DNA of 64,000 bases from contig NZ_JAKZHU010000001.1 in NCBI RefSeq assembly GCF_022568795.1, positions 1,736,001 to 1,800,000 on the forward strand. The letters run 5' to 3'. Below are positions 28,480 to 36,304 of the stretch, piece after piece; the first letter of the stretch is position 1; each line of letters begins with the position of its first letter. Origin of the DNA: Arsenicicoccus dermatophilus (lineage in GTDB: Bacteria; Actinomycetota; Actinomycetes; Actinomycetales; Dermatophilaceae). Under the pieces are notes generated by a model. That model searched no databases. It was given only the letters and a program-made list of their open reading frames with translations, and had not been told where the DNA came from. A program made the position numbers and the translations under genes.

Positions 28480-29343
28480 GTGACGAAGGAGCAGGAGAAG
28501 GCCAGAGCGCGACGACGCGCCACCCGGGTCGAGGCCAAGCGGGCCCAGCAGGCCGCCCGGACCGCCCGGCGACGGCAGGTGCTCGCGGTGCTCGCCACGG
28601 TGGCGCTGGTCCTCGCGATGGTGGTCGGGGTGACGATGTCTCTGGGCGAGGGCGCTCCCTCCGCCGCCCCGTCGACCGGCGGCACCCGCACCATCGATCC
28701 CTCGCCGCAGGCCACCGTCGCCCCGACGGGCTCCGGCAGCGGGGCTGCCGCGGCCGGGCTGGACTGCTCCACCCCGCCCCCGCCCCAGGCGACCCCCAAG
28801 ACCTGGACCTCGGTCCCGGACGCGGCCACCGCCGCGGGCAAGACCTGGGTCGCGACCATCGAGACGAACTGCGGCCCGATCACCGTCGAGCTGGACGGCA
28901 AGGTCGCCCCGCAGACCGTGGCGTCCTTCCTCTTCCTCGCGCAGCAGGGCTACTGGGCGCCGAGCCCCTGCCACCGCCTGACCACGTCCCGCATCTACGT
29001 CTTGCAGTGCGGTGACCCCACCGGCAAGGGCAACGGCGGCCCGGGCTACGGCTACGGCGTCGAGCACGCGCCGGCCGACAGCACCTATCCCCGCGGCACC
29101 CTGGCGATGGCACGCACCCAGGACCCCCAGAGCAACGGCGGGCAGTTCTTCGTGGTCTACAAGGACACGCAGCTGCCCACCGCAGGCGGCGGCTACTCCA
29201 TCTTCGGCAGGGTGACTGCCGGGCTGGATATGGTGGACCGCATCGCCGCAACCGGCGTCGACGACTTCGTGGGTCCCGGCGACGGCCATCCGAAGACCGC
29301 GATCTCCATCCTCAAGGTCTCCGTCACAGAGAAGAAGGCATGA
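28480..29343 (+). CDS. ppiB: Membrane-anchored cyclophilin-type peptidyl-prolyl isomerase
   Basis: 287 aa. A very basic N-terminal cytoplasmic stretch (about 1-32) precedes one membrane helix (about 36-54) and a Ser/Pro/Gly linker. The cyclophilin domain follows from about residue 115, with HRLTTS, RGTLAMAR and SNGGQFF blocks. It probably assists folding of secreted proteins outside the membrane. GTG start at 28480. The stop overlaps the DUF349 gene start as ATGA. Position matches Rv2582. Confidence 0.92.
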   Translation: MTKEQEKARARRRATRVEAKRAQQAARTARRRQVLAVLATVALVLAMVVGVTMSLGEGAPSAAPSTGGTRTIDPSPQATVAPTGSGSGAAAAGLDCSTPPPPQATPKTWTSVPDAATAAGKTWVATIETNCGPITVELDGKVAPQTVASFLFLAQQGYWAPSPCHRLTTSRIYVLQCGDPTGKGNGGPGYGYGVEHAPADSTYPRGTLAMARTQDPQSNGGQFFVVYKDTQLPTAGGGYSIFGRVTAGLDMVDRIAATGVDDFVGPGDGHPKTAISILKVSVTEKKA

Positions 29344-31349
29344 CCGTGTCCAACCAGCCCGAGCAGACCTCCGCCCACCCCGACCCCCAGGTCGACGCCG
29401 CCGTGTCGGCCGCCTCGCCCGAGGCCGCACCCGCGGAGGTCGGCGTGGAGACGCCCGCCACCGCCCCGGGTGGGGAGGCCGGCCGGCCGTCCACCGACGC
29501 CCGGACGACCGTCCAGGGCGCCCCCGAGACCGAGGTCGCGGCCACCGAGGCCGCCGACTCGAGCCTCCCCGAGGCCGTCGGCACCGACGAGGGTGACAAG
29601 GCTCGCCCCGTCGAGACGGTCGCCAAGGTCGGCGGCGCGGTCCTCGGGGCGCTCACCGGCGCCCTCGGAGGTCTGGTGTCCGGCGGTGACAGGACCGAGG
29701 ACGCTCCGGCGCCGGTGGCCGGCGGCGCGGACGACATCTCCCCGGACACCCAGGAGGAGGCCGAGCGCGTCGCGTCCTCCGAGGGCGCCGAGCCGGTCGT
29801 CGTCGCGACCCAGGACGCGAGCGAGGAGGCCGCGCCCCGGGGCGATGCCAAGCCCGCGGGGACCAGGCCCGCCGAGACGTCCCCGCAGCCCGCCGGCTCG
29901 CCCACGACGCCCGACGGGTCCGCCACCGCCGACGGCTCCCAGGCGCAGGCCGAGAGCACGTCCGAGGCGAAGCCCGCGCCGCGGTCGGCCTCGGTCGCCC
30001 GCCCGGGCGTCCCTTCGCCCGCGGCGATCAAGCCCAGCCCGGCCGCGATGCCGCGTCCGGCCGCCGCCACGCCGGCGACGGTCACCGCTCCCCCGACGAC
30101 CACCCCGAGCAACGCCGCGACCTTCGGCCGGGTGGCCGAGGACGGCACGGTCTTCGTCCGCACCCCCGACGGTGAGCGCGCGGTGGGGTCCTACCCCGGC
30201 GCCTCCGCCGAGGACGCGCTCGCCTACTTCGCGCGCAAGTACGACGAGATGTGGGCGGCCGCCGAGCTGCTCTACCACCGCGTCCTGCAGACCGGCCTGT
30301 CCGCCAAGGAGGCCACCGACGACCTGACCAAGCTGCGCGAGCACGTCGGCGAGGCCAACGTCGTGGGTGACCTGCCGCAGCTGGACGCCAAGATCGAGTC
30401 GATCGCGACGGCCATCGAGGCCCGCAGGCAGGTCGAGGCGACCGAGCGCGCCGCGGCACGGGAGCAGGCCCGCACCGAGCGCGAGGCGATCGTCGCCGAG
30501 GCCGAGCGGATCGCCGCCCAGGACCCCGCCAAGACCCAGTGGAAGACCTCGGGCACCCGCATCCGCGAGCTGCTGGACGAGTGGAAGCAGCACCAGCGCA
30601 CCTCCGCCAAGCTCGACCGCGAGACGGAGAACGCTCTGTGGCAGCGGTTCTCGCACGCCCGCAACTCCTTCGACAAGGCCCGTCGCGTCTACTTCGCCGA
30701 GCTGGAGTCCACCCAGACCGAGGCCAAGGCCACCAAGGAGCGCCTCGTCGCCGAGGCCGAGAAGCTCTCCACCTCCACCGAGTGGGGCCAGACGGCGGGC
30801 GCCTACAAGCGCCTCATGGACCAGTGGCGCCAGGCCGGCCGCGCGGGCCGCAAGGACGACGACGCGCTGTGGGCCCGGTTCAAGGCCGCGCAGGACGCGT
30901 TCTTCAACGCCAAGGACGCCCAGTCGGCCGAGGAGGACAAGGAGTTCCGCGCCAACCTCGAGGTCAAGGAGGGGTTGCTGGCCGAGGCCAGGGCGCTCCT
31001 GCCGATCACCGACCTGGCCGCCGCGAAGTCCACGCTGCGCACCATCCAGGACAGGTGGGACGCCGCGGGCAAGGTCCCCCGCTCGGAGATGGGTCGCATC
31101 GAGGGCGAGCTGCGCAAGGTCGAGCAGGCCGTCCGCGACGCCGAGGACGCGCGCTGGAAGAAGTCCAACCCGGAGGTCAACCACCGCGCCTCCGCCTTTG
31201 CCGAGCAGATCGAGAAGGCTCTGGAGAAGGAGAACAAGGCGCTCGAGCGGGCCAAGGCCACCGGCGACGCCACCAGGATCAAGAAGGCCGAGGAGAACCT
31301 CGCGGCGCGGCGCCAGCTCCTCGAGATGGTGCAGCGCGCGCAGTCCTGA
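29340..31349 (+). CDS. DUF349-domain protein
   Basis: 669 aa. The first ~260 residues are low-complexity, rich in Ala, Glu, Pro and Thr. The rest is helical and charged, with several DUF349 repeats of about 70 residues (W-K-x-x-G / LWQRFSHARNSFDKARR / LWARFKAAQDAFF patterns), likely forming coiled coils. Translationally coupled to the cyclophilin gene. DUF349 proteins are widespread in Actinobacteria beside relA/ppiB; their biochemical role is not established. Confidence 0.85.
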   Translation: MTVSNQPEQTSAHPDPQVDAAVSAASPEAAPAEVGVETPATAPGGEAGRPSTDARTTVQGAPETEVAATEAADSSLPEAVGTDEGDKARPVETVAKVGGAVLGALTGALGGLVSGGDRTEDAPAPVAGGADDISPDTQEEAERVASSEGAEPVVVATQDASEEAAPRGDAKPAGTRPAETSPQPAGSPTTPDGSATADGSQAQAESTSEAKPAPRSASVARPGVPSPAAIKPSPAAMPRPAAATPATVTAPPTTTPSNAATFGRVAEDGTVFVRTPDGERAVGSYPGASAEDALAYFARKYDEMWAAAELLYHRVLQTGLSAKEATDDLTKLREHVGEANVVGDLPQLDAKIESIATAIEARRQVEATERAAAREQARTEREAIVAEAERIAAQDPAKTQWKTSGTRIRELLDEWKQHQRTSAKLDRETENALWQRFSHARNSFDKARRVYFAELESTQTEAKATKERLVAEAEKLSTSTEWGQTAGAYKRLMDQWRQAGRAGRKDDDALWARFKAAQDAFFNAKDAQSAEEDKEFRANLEVKEGLLAEARALLPITDLAAAKSTLRTIQDRWDAAGKVPRSEMGRIEGELRKVEQAVRDAEDARWKKSNPEVNHRASAFAEQIEKALEKENKALERAKATGDATRIKKAEENLAARRQLLEMVQRAQS

Positions 31350-31456
31350 CCTGCCGGCGGTGGTCGGGTCCGCCGGGCCTCGCTGCACAGGCGGGTCCGC
31401 GCACCCCCGGCGATCGAGTGGCCCGAGCCCTCCGACAGACCCCAGGTGCATGCCGA

Positions 31457-31495
31457 GCCGCGGGGCCTCCTCCCACCCGGAGGGGGCGCCGCGGC
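31457..31495. terminator. Hairpin after the DUF349 gene
   Basis: Outer 7-bp stem GCCGCGG/CCGCGGC and inner CCTCC/GGAGG, 107 bp past the DUF349 stop and before the HhH-protein gene. Confidence 0.5.
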
Positions 31496-31525
31496 CGTCA
31501 TACCCGCCCCGACCGGAGAGGCACG

Positions 31526-32152
31526 ATGACGCAGACGCAGGTCGCTCGCCGCCTGGTGGCCGGGCACGGCCGGACCTTCGCCGAGGAGGCCGGGATCGTC
31601 CTGGCCGACGAGCCGGAGCCGTTGTGGCAGCTGCTCGTGCTCACCCAGCTGCTCTCGACCCGCATCGCCTCGAGGGTGGCCGTGCGGGCGGCCCGCGAGA
31701 TCTACGCCGCCGGGTGGACCGCTCCGGAGCGCTTGCGGGCGAGCACCTGGCGCGGGCGCGTCGACGCGCTGGGGCGCGGGGGCTATCGGCGCTACGACGT
31801 CAGCACCGCGACCCGCCTCGACGAGAACGCCGCGCTGCTGATCGAGCGGTGGGGCGGGGACCTGAGACGGCTGCGTGCCGAGGCCGGAGACGACCCGCGC
31901 GAGATCGCCCGGCTGCTGCAGGAGCTCGCCGGCATCGGACCCACGGCGGCCGCGATCTTCCTGCGCGAGGTGCAGGTGGTGTGGCCGCAGGTCGGCCCCC
32001 AGGTGGACGCCCTGGTGCGCCTAGGCGCGACGGCGGCGGGCCTGCCGACCACCGCACCCGAGCTGGCGGCCCTGGTGCCTGCCCAGGACCTGGGCCGCCT
32101 GTGCGCGGCGCTCGTCCGGGTGGCCCGCCGGCCCGCGCTCCTCGACTCCTGA
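31526..32152 (+). CDS. Endonuclease III-like HhH protein
   Basis: 208 aa all-helical protein resembling HhH-GPD DNA glycosylases: WQLLVLTQLLSTRIAS in the first half and the HhH hairpin ELAGIGPTAAAIFLRE near residue 131. An Asp equivalent to the Nth catalytic Asp is present (GPQVDALV), but the Lys of the Nth bifunctional motif is replaced, and the [4Fe-4S] cysteines are absent. ATG 31526 has GGAGAGG upstream. It may be a DNA-repair or DNA-binding protein; glycosylase activity is doubtful. Confidence 0.75.
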   Translation: MTQTQVARRLVAGHGRTFAEEAGIVLADEPEPLWQLLVLTQLLSTRIASRVAVRAAREIYAAGWTAPERLRASTWRGRVDALGRGGYRRYDVSTATRLDENAALLIERWGGDLRRLRAEAGDDPREIARLLQELAGIGPTAAAIFLREVQVVWPQVGPQVDALVRLGATAAGLPTTAPELAALVPAQDLGRLCAALVRVARRPALLDS

Positions 32153-32225
32153 CCGTCGATCCCTCACCACGGATGCTCTCCCACCCCGGGCTGCTCGGAC
32201 CCGAGAGAGAAGTTCTCGAACTACA

Positions 32226-32248
32226 TTGTTCTAGTTGCTCTAGAACAA
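32226..32248. promoter_or_regulatory. Probable GntR operator
   Basis: Perfect inverted repeat TTGTTCTAG-N5-CTAGAACAA, 13 bp before the gntR-type start, in an AT-rich patch. A second related palindromic piece (GTTCTCGAAC) is just upstream. Autoregulation by the adjacent YtrA-type regulator is inferred. Confidence 0.65.
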
Positions 32249-32261
32249 CTACCATGGTGCC

Positions 32262-32615
32262 GTGCTCATCACCATCGATCCGGAATCTGCCGAGCCGCTC
32301 TACGGCCAGCTCGTCGGCGCGATCCGCGGCGCGATCCTGCGCGGCGAGGTCGGCCCCGGCGACAAGCTCCCGGCCGCGCGGGACCTCGCCGCCGGCCTCG
32401 GGGTCAACATGCACACCGTCCTGCGGGCCTACAACACCCTGCGCGACGACGGCGCCATCGAGCTGCGCCGCGGCCGCGGAGCGGTCGTCACCACCAAGGG
32501 CCTGGACACCGCCGAGCTCGAGCAGTCGGCGCGCACCTTCCTCGAGGCCGGGCGCCGGCACGGTCTCACCCTCCCCCAGCTGCACGATCTCCTCGATCAG
32601 GAGGCCCGGTCATGA
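32262..32615 (+). CDS. GntR-family (YtrA-type) transcriptional regulator
   Basis: 117 aa: an N-terminal winged helix (residues 12-75, with KLPAARDLAAGLGVNMHTVLRAYNTLRDDG) and only a short C-terminal dimerisation helix, the size of YtrA-subfamily repressors. GTG 32262. Its stop overlaps the next gene by ATGA. YtrA-type genes usually sit with membrane transporters or DUF1648 proteins that they control, which fits here. Confidence 0.92.
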   Translation: MLITIDPESAEPLYGQLVGAIRGAILRGEVGPGDKLPAARDLAAGLGVNMHTVLRAYNTLRDDGAIELRRGRGAVVTTKGLDTAELEQSARTFLEAGRRHGLTLPQLHDLLDQEARS

Positions 32616-33637
32616 CCAGCCACGACAGCACCAGCACCGCCCACGCCGGCGCCTCGCCCGCCGAGCCCGTCCAGCCCACCCGCACCACCGACGACGCCGC
32701 CCGCCGTCGACAGCTGCTCGTCGCGGGTCCACCCCTCCTGCTCGCCGTCCTCGGCAGCGTCGGCGCCGTCGCCCTGTGGTGGGGCCGGGTGCCGGCCCGG
32801 ATGGCCAACCACTTCGACGTCCACGGCGTCCCGAACGGCTTCGAGCCCCGGCCCCTCTCCCCCGGCGTGCTCCTGACCTTCGTCGTCGTCCCCGCGCTCA
32901 CGCTGCTGACCCACCTCGCGCGTCGTCGACCGGGCCTGAGCGGCGCCTCCCGCTCCCTGGTGGCCGCCGTCGTCGGCCTCACCCTGGTCATGGCCTCCCT
33001 GCTCGTCCGCCAGCTCGTCGTCCACCTGGACGTCGCCCACGCCGAGGACGTCCGCAACCCCATGCTCGGCGGCCTGCTGTGGGTCCTTCCCGCGCTCGTG
33101 GTCGGGCTGGCCGTCTGGCGCCTGTGCCCGGACCGCGCGCCTGGCATCCACACCCTCCAGCCCGCCCGCCCCACCACGTTGCGTCCCGGCGCCCGGGCCG
33201 TGTGGACCTCCCGCGCCGAGGCGCCGCGCTGGCTGCTGGTCGTCCTGGCCGTCGCCTTCGTCATCGGCCTGGTCACCCCGGTCGTCACCCGCAGCTGGGA
33301 GAGCGCGCTGGCGCCCGTCGTCATCCTGCTCGTCGGGGCGATGACCTCCGCGGTCACGGTCACCGTCGACGGGCGCGGGCTCACCTGGCACACCCCGCTC
33401 GGCTGGCCCCGGGGCCGGATGCCCCTCGACCGGGTCGCCTCGGCCGAGGCGACCCAGGTGACCATCGGCGAGCACGGCGGCTGGGGCTACCGGATCGGTG
33501 CTCGCGGCCCGGCGGTGGTCATCCGCAACGGCGCGGCCCTGCGGGTCACGGCCACCTCCGGCCGGTGCCTCACCATCACGGTCGACGACGCCGCGACCGG
33601 CGCCTCGCTCCTGCAGGCCCTCACCGCACGGTCCTGA
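32612..33637 (+). CDS. DUF1648-domain membrane protein, partner of GntR regulator
   Basis: 341 aa with about seven predicted helices. The DUF1648 motif (RVPARMANHFDVHGVPNGF) follows the first helix (about 36-54). A C-terminal ~100-residue soluble part contains a PH-like beta pattern (LTWHTPLGWPRGRMPLDRVASAEATQV). Translationally coupled to the YtrA-type repressor, suggesting that this protein is the regulated output. Function is unknown; SdpI-like immunity or signalling is only an analogy. Confidence 0.82.
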   Translation: MTSHDSTSTAHAGASPAEPVQPTRTTDDAARRRQLLVAGPPLLLAVLGSVGAVALWWGRVPARMANHFDVHGVPNGFEPRPLSPGVLLTFVVVPALTLLTHLARRRPGLSGASRSLVAAVVGLTLVMASLLVRQLVVHLDVAHAEDVRNPMLGGLLWVLPALVVGLAVWRLCPDRAPGIHTLQPARPTTLRPGARAVWTSRAEAPRWLLVVLAVAFVIGLVTPVVTRSWESALAPVVILLVGAMTSAVTVTVDGRGLTWHTPLGWPRGRMPLDRVASAEATQVTIGEHGGWGYRIGARGPAVVIRNGAALRVTATSGRCLTITVDDAATGASLLQALTARS

Positions 33638-33902
33638 CTGCTGGGCGTATGCCGGGTCCGGCGTGCGGCACACGCCCATGTCCGGACCGGTGCCGCACGG
33701 CTCCGGCGGCCCTTGCCCGCCCCCCACGCACCACGGCCCCGGGGCGCTCCTTAGGATCGAGCCCGGCCGTCTCGCCCCCGCTCGTCGGATCCCCCGTGGG
33801 GACCGGCAGCTCGGGCTCCCCATCGACGTGGGCCCGAGGCCCGGGCGGCCGCCCGCCGCCCGACCGGGCGCGGTGCACGCCACCGAGGAGAGGCAGCCAG
33901 CC

Positions 33903-35459
33903 ATGGCCACCGTCCACGACCCATCCCCCGCCAGCCCACCGACCCGCTCGTCCCGGGAGGACCGAGGCTTCCTCGGTCACCCGGGTGGCCTCGCCTGGAT
34001 CTTCCAGATCGAGCTGTGGGAGCGCTTCTCCTACTACGGCATGAAGGCGATCCTGCTGTACTTCATCGTCGACACGATCGCCAACGGTGGCCTGGGGATC
34101 CCCAAGTCCACCGGCGAGGCCGTGGTGGCGACGTACGGCGCGGCCGTCTACCTGCTCGCGATCCCCGGCGGGCTCGCGGCCGACCGGCTCCTCGGCGCCT
34201 GGCGGTCGACGTTCTACGGCGGGGTCATCATCATGCTCGGCCACATCTGCCTGGCCCTGCCCGCCACGGCGACCGCCTGGCTGGGCATCTGCCTGGTGGC
34301 CTTCGGCACCGGCTTCATCAAGCCCAACCTGTCGACCATGGTCGGTGAGCTCTACGACCAGGACGACCCCCGTCGCGACGGCGGCTTCCAGATCTTCTAC
34401 ATGGCCGTCAACATCGGCGCGTTCTTCTCCCCCCTGGTCGTGGCCGCGCTCAAGGAGCGGTGGGGCTACCACGTCGGCTTCTCCGCCGCCGCCGTGGGCA
34501 TGGCCTTCGCCCTGGTCACCTTCCTGCTGAGCCGCAAGACCCTCCACGGCATCGGGATGACCGTCCCGAATCCCCTGACCGGCAAGGACCGGTCCCGCCT
34601 GGCCCTGGTCACCGTCGCGGTCGTCGTGTGCACCGGGCTGATGTACCTGCTGTTCTCCGCCCTCGAGGGCGGAGAGACCACCTCCGCGATCGTCGACACC
34701 GTCGCGGCGCTGTCGATCCTGGCCGGCATCGGCTACTTCTGGATGATGTTCCGCAGCCCGCAGGTCACCGCCAACGAGCGCAGCCACCTGGCGGCCTACC
34801 TGCCGATGTGGGTCGGCGGCGTGATGTTCTTCATGATCTTCGAGCAGGCCTCGGTCAAGATGGCGACCTTCGCCTCGGACAACACCCAGCTGTCCCTGGG
34901 GGGCATGAAGATCAACCCCGAGTGGTACCAGTCGGTCAACCCCTTCGCGATCGTCATCCTGGCCCCCCTCGTCGGGTGGTTCTTCACCCGCCGCGCCGGC
35001 CGCTTCCCGCAGACCCCGGCGAAGTTCGCCCTCGCGGTCACCCTCATCGGCCTGAGCGCCCTGCTCATGGGCTGGGCCTACACCATGTGGCCGGGCGGCG
35101 ACCGTCTCTCGCCGGCCTACTTCCTCGCCATGGTCTTCGTCGTGCAGACCGTCGCCGAGCTCTTCCTGTCCCCCGTCGGCCTGTCCGCCACGACGATGCT
35201 CGCTCCCAAGGCCTTCGCCAGCCAGGCCATGGCGCTGTGGCTGCTGACGTCCGCCGTCGGTCAGGGCGTCGCGGCCCTGCTCATCAAGGGCATGGCCACG
35301 CTCTCCGACGCGACGTTCTACTACACCCTGGGTGCGATGACCCTCGTCTGCTCGCTGATCCTCTTCGGGCTCGTCCCCTGGACCCAGCGCAAGATGAAGG
35401 ACGTCGAGGACATGCGCCGCGAGGCCGCCGACTCCGCGCGGGCGGCTCGCGCCCACTGA
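33903..35459 (+). CDS. POT/PTR2-family proton-dependent oligopeptide transporter
   Basis: 518 aa major-facilitator protein with about 12-14 helices, importing di- and tripeptides with protons. Signatures: ELWERFSYYGMKAILLYF (ExxER-like helix 1) and GTGFIKPNLSTMVGELY followed by FYMAVNIGAFFSPL, the PTR2 motifs. EQASVKMATFA fits the substrate-site region. ATG 33903. A bidirectional terminator follows. It has its own transcription unit, 265 bp past the DUF1648 gene. Confidence 0.93.
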   Translation: MATVHDPSPASPPTRSSREDRGFLGHPGGLAWIFQIELWERFSYYGMKAILLYFIVDTIANGGLGIPKSTGEAVVATYGAAVYLLAIPGGLAADRLLGAWRSTFYGGVIIMLGHICLALPATATAWLGICLVAFGTGFIKPNLSTMVGELYDQDDPRRDGGFQIFYMAVNIGAFFSPLVVAALKERWGYHVGFSAAAVGMAFALVTFLLSRKTLHGIGMTVPNPLTGKDRSRLALVTVAVVVCTGLMYLLFSALEGGETTSAIVDTVAALSILAGIGYFWMMFRSPQVTANERSHLAAYLPMWVGGVMFFMIFEQASVKMATFASDNTQLSLGGMKINPEWYQSVNPFAIVILAPLVGWFFTRRAGRFPQTPAKFALAVTLIGLSALLMGWAYTMWPGGDRLSPAYFLAMVFVVQTVAELFLSPVGLSATTMLAPKAFASQAMALWLLTSAVGQGVAALLIKGMATLSDATFYYTLGAMTLVCSLILFGLVPWTQRKMKDVEDMRREAADSARAARAH

Positions 35460-35475
35460 TCCATCAGGAGACAGA

Positions 35476-35511
35476 CCGGAGGGAGCGGTGCCCAGGCGCC
35501 GCTCCCTCCGG
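35476..35511. terminator. Bidirectional terminator
   Basis: 13-bp perfect stem with a 10-nt loop between the convergent POT transporter and GNAT genes. Confidence 0.8.
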
Positions 35512-35528
35512 CATACGGTCGGCGTCCC

Positions 35529-36242
35529 TCAGCGTCCCAGAGCCGCCGCCGTGAGCTCGGACAGCCGTGTCCGCTGGCGCCCCTGCTCGTCGAAGTTGTC
35601 GTCGGCCAGCCACTGCTCGTAGACCGGCCGCAGGCGACGCCAGTCGTCGTCGGTCATGGCGTACCACGCGGTGTCGCGGTTGCGGCCCTTGTAGACCATG
35701 TGCTTGCGGAAGGTGCCCTCGTAGGTGAAGCCGTAGCGCTCCGCCGCCGCCCGGGATCCGGCGTTGAGGTCGTCGCACTTCCACTCGTAGCGCCGGTAGC
35801 CGAGCTCGTCGATGGCGTGCCGCGCCATGAGGTACATCGCCTCGGTGCCGCCACGGTGGTGCTGCATCTCGGGCGAGTAGAGGATGGTGCCGACCTCGAT
35901 GACCCCGTCGACCACGTTGGCCCGCTGCCAGGACGCGGTGCCGACCACCCGGCCCGTCTCGTTGCCGACGATCGCCAGGGGGATCTGCGTCGGGTTGTCC
36001 ATCAGCGTGCGCAGGTGGGCCGCCAGCTCGGTGGTGGTGCGGAAGGGCCCGGCCGTCATGTACGTCCACAACCCCTCGTCGCCCTCGCCGCACGTCAGCT
36101 CGAACAGGTCGGGCACGTGGTCCGCCGTCAGGTCCACGAGGGTGACCTCGTGCCCGACGAGCCGGACCCCGCGCGGGAGGACGACCGGGTGCCAACCCCA
36201 GACGTCGTCCCCGATGGGCTGGTCACGCTCGTTGCTGCGCAC
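35529..36242 (-). CDS. GNAT N-acetyltransferase (RimJ/RimL type)
   Basis: 237 aa. Acetyltransferase_3 fold: VTLVDLTADHVPDLFE at the start, GVIEVGTILYSPEMQHHRGGTEAMYLMARHAID around the CoA site, and a C-terminal NAGSRAAAERYGFTYEGTFR block, the usual Asn-x-x-S motif of RimL-like enzymes. GTG 36242. Probably acetylates an amino group on a protein or small molecule. It is upstream of nothing on its strand except the convergent terminator, so monocistronic. Confidence 0.88.
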   Translation of the reverse strand: MRSNERDQPIGDDVWGWHPVVLPRGVRLVGHEVTLVDLTADHVPDLFELTCGEGDEGLWTYMTAGPFRTTTELAAHLRTLMDNPTQIPLAIVGNETGRVVGTASWQRANVVDGVIEVGTILYSPEMQHHRGGTEAMYLMARHAIDELGYRRYEWKCDDLNAGSRAAAERYGFTYEGTFRKHMVYKGRNRDTAWYAMTDDDWRRLRPVYEQWLADDNFDEQGRQRTRLSELTAAALGR

Positions 36243-36304
36243 GACGACTCCTTGTCACGCGACCGGCCTGCGCCGGAGCGGGTATGGCGGAAGGATTCCG
36301 CGGA

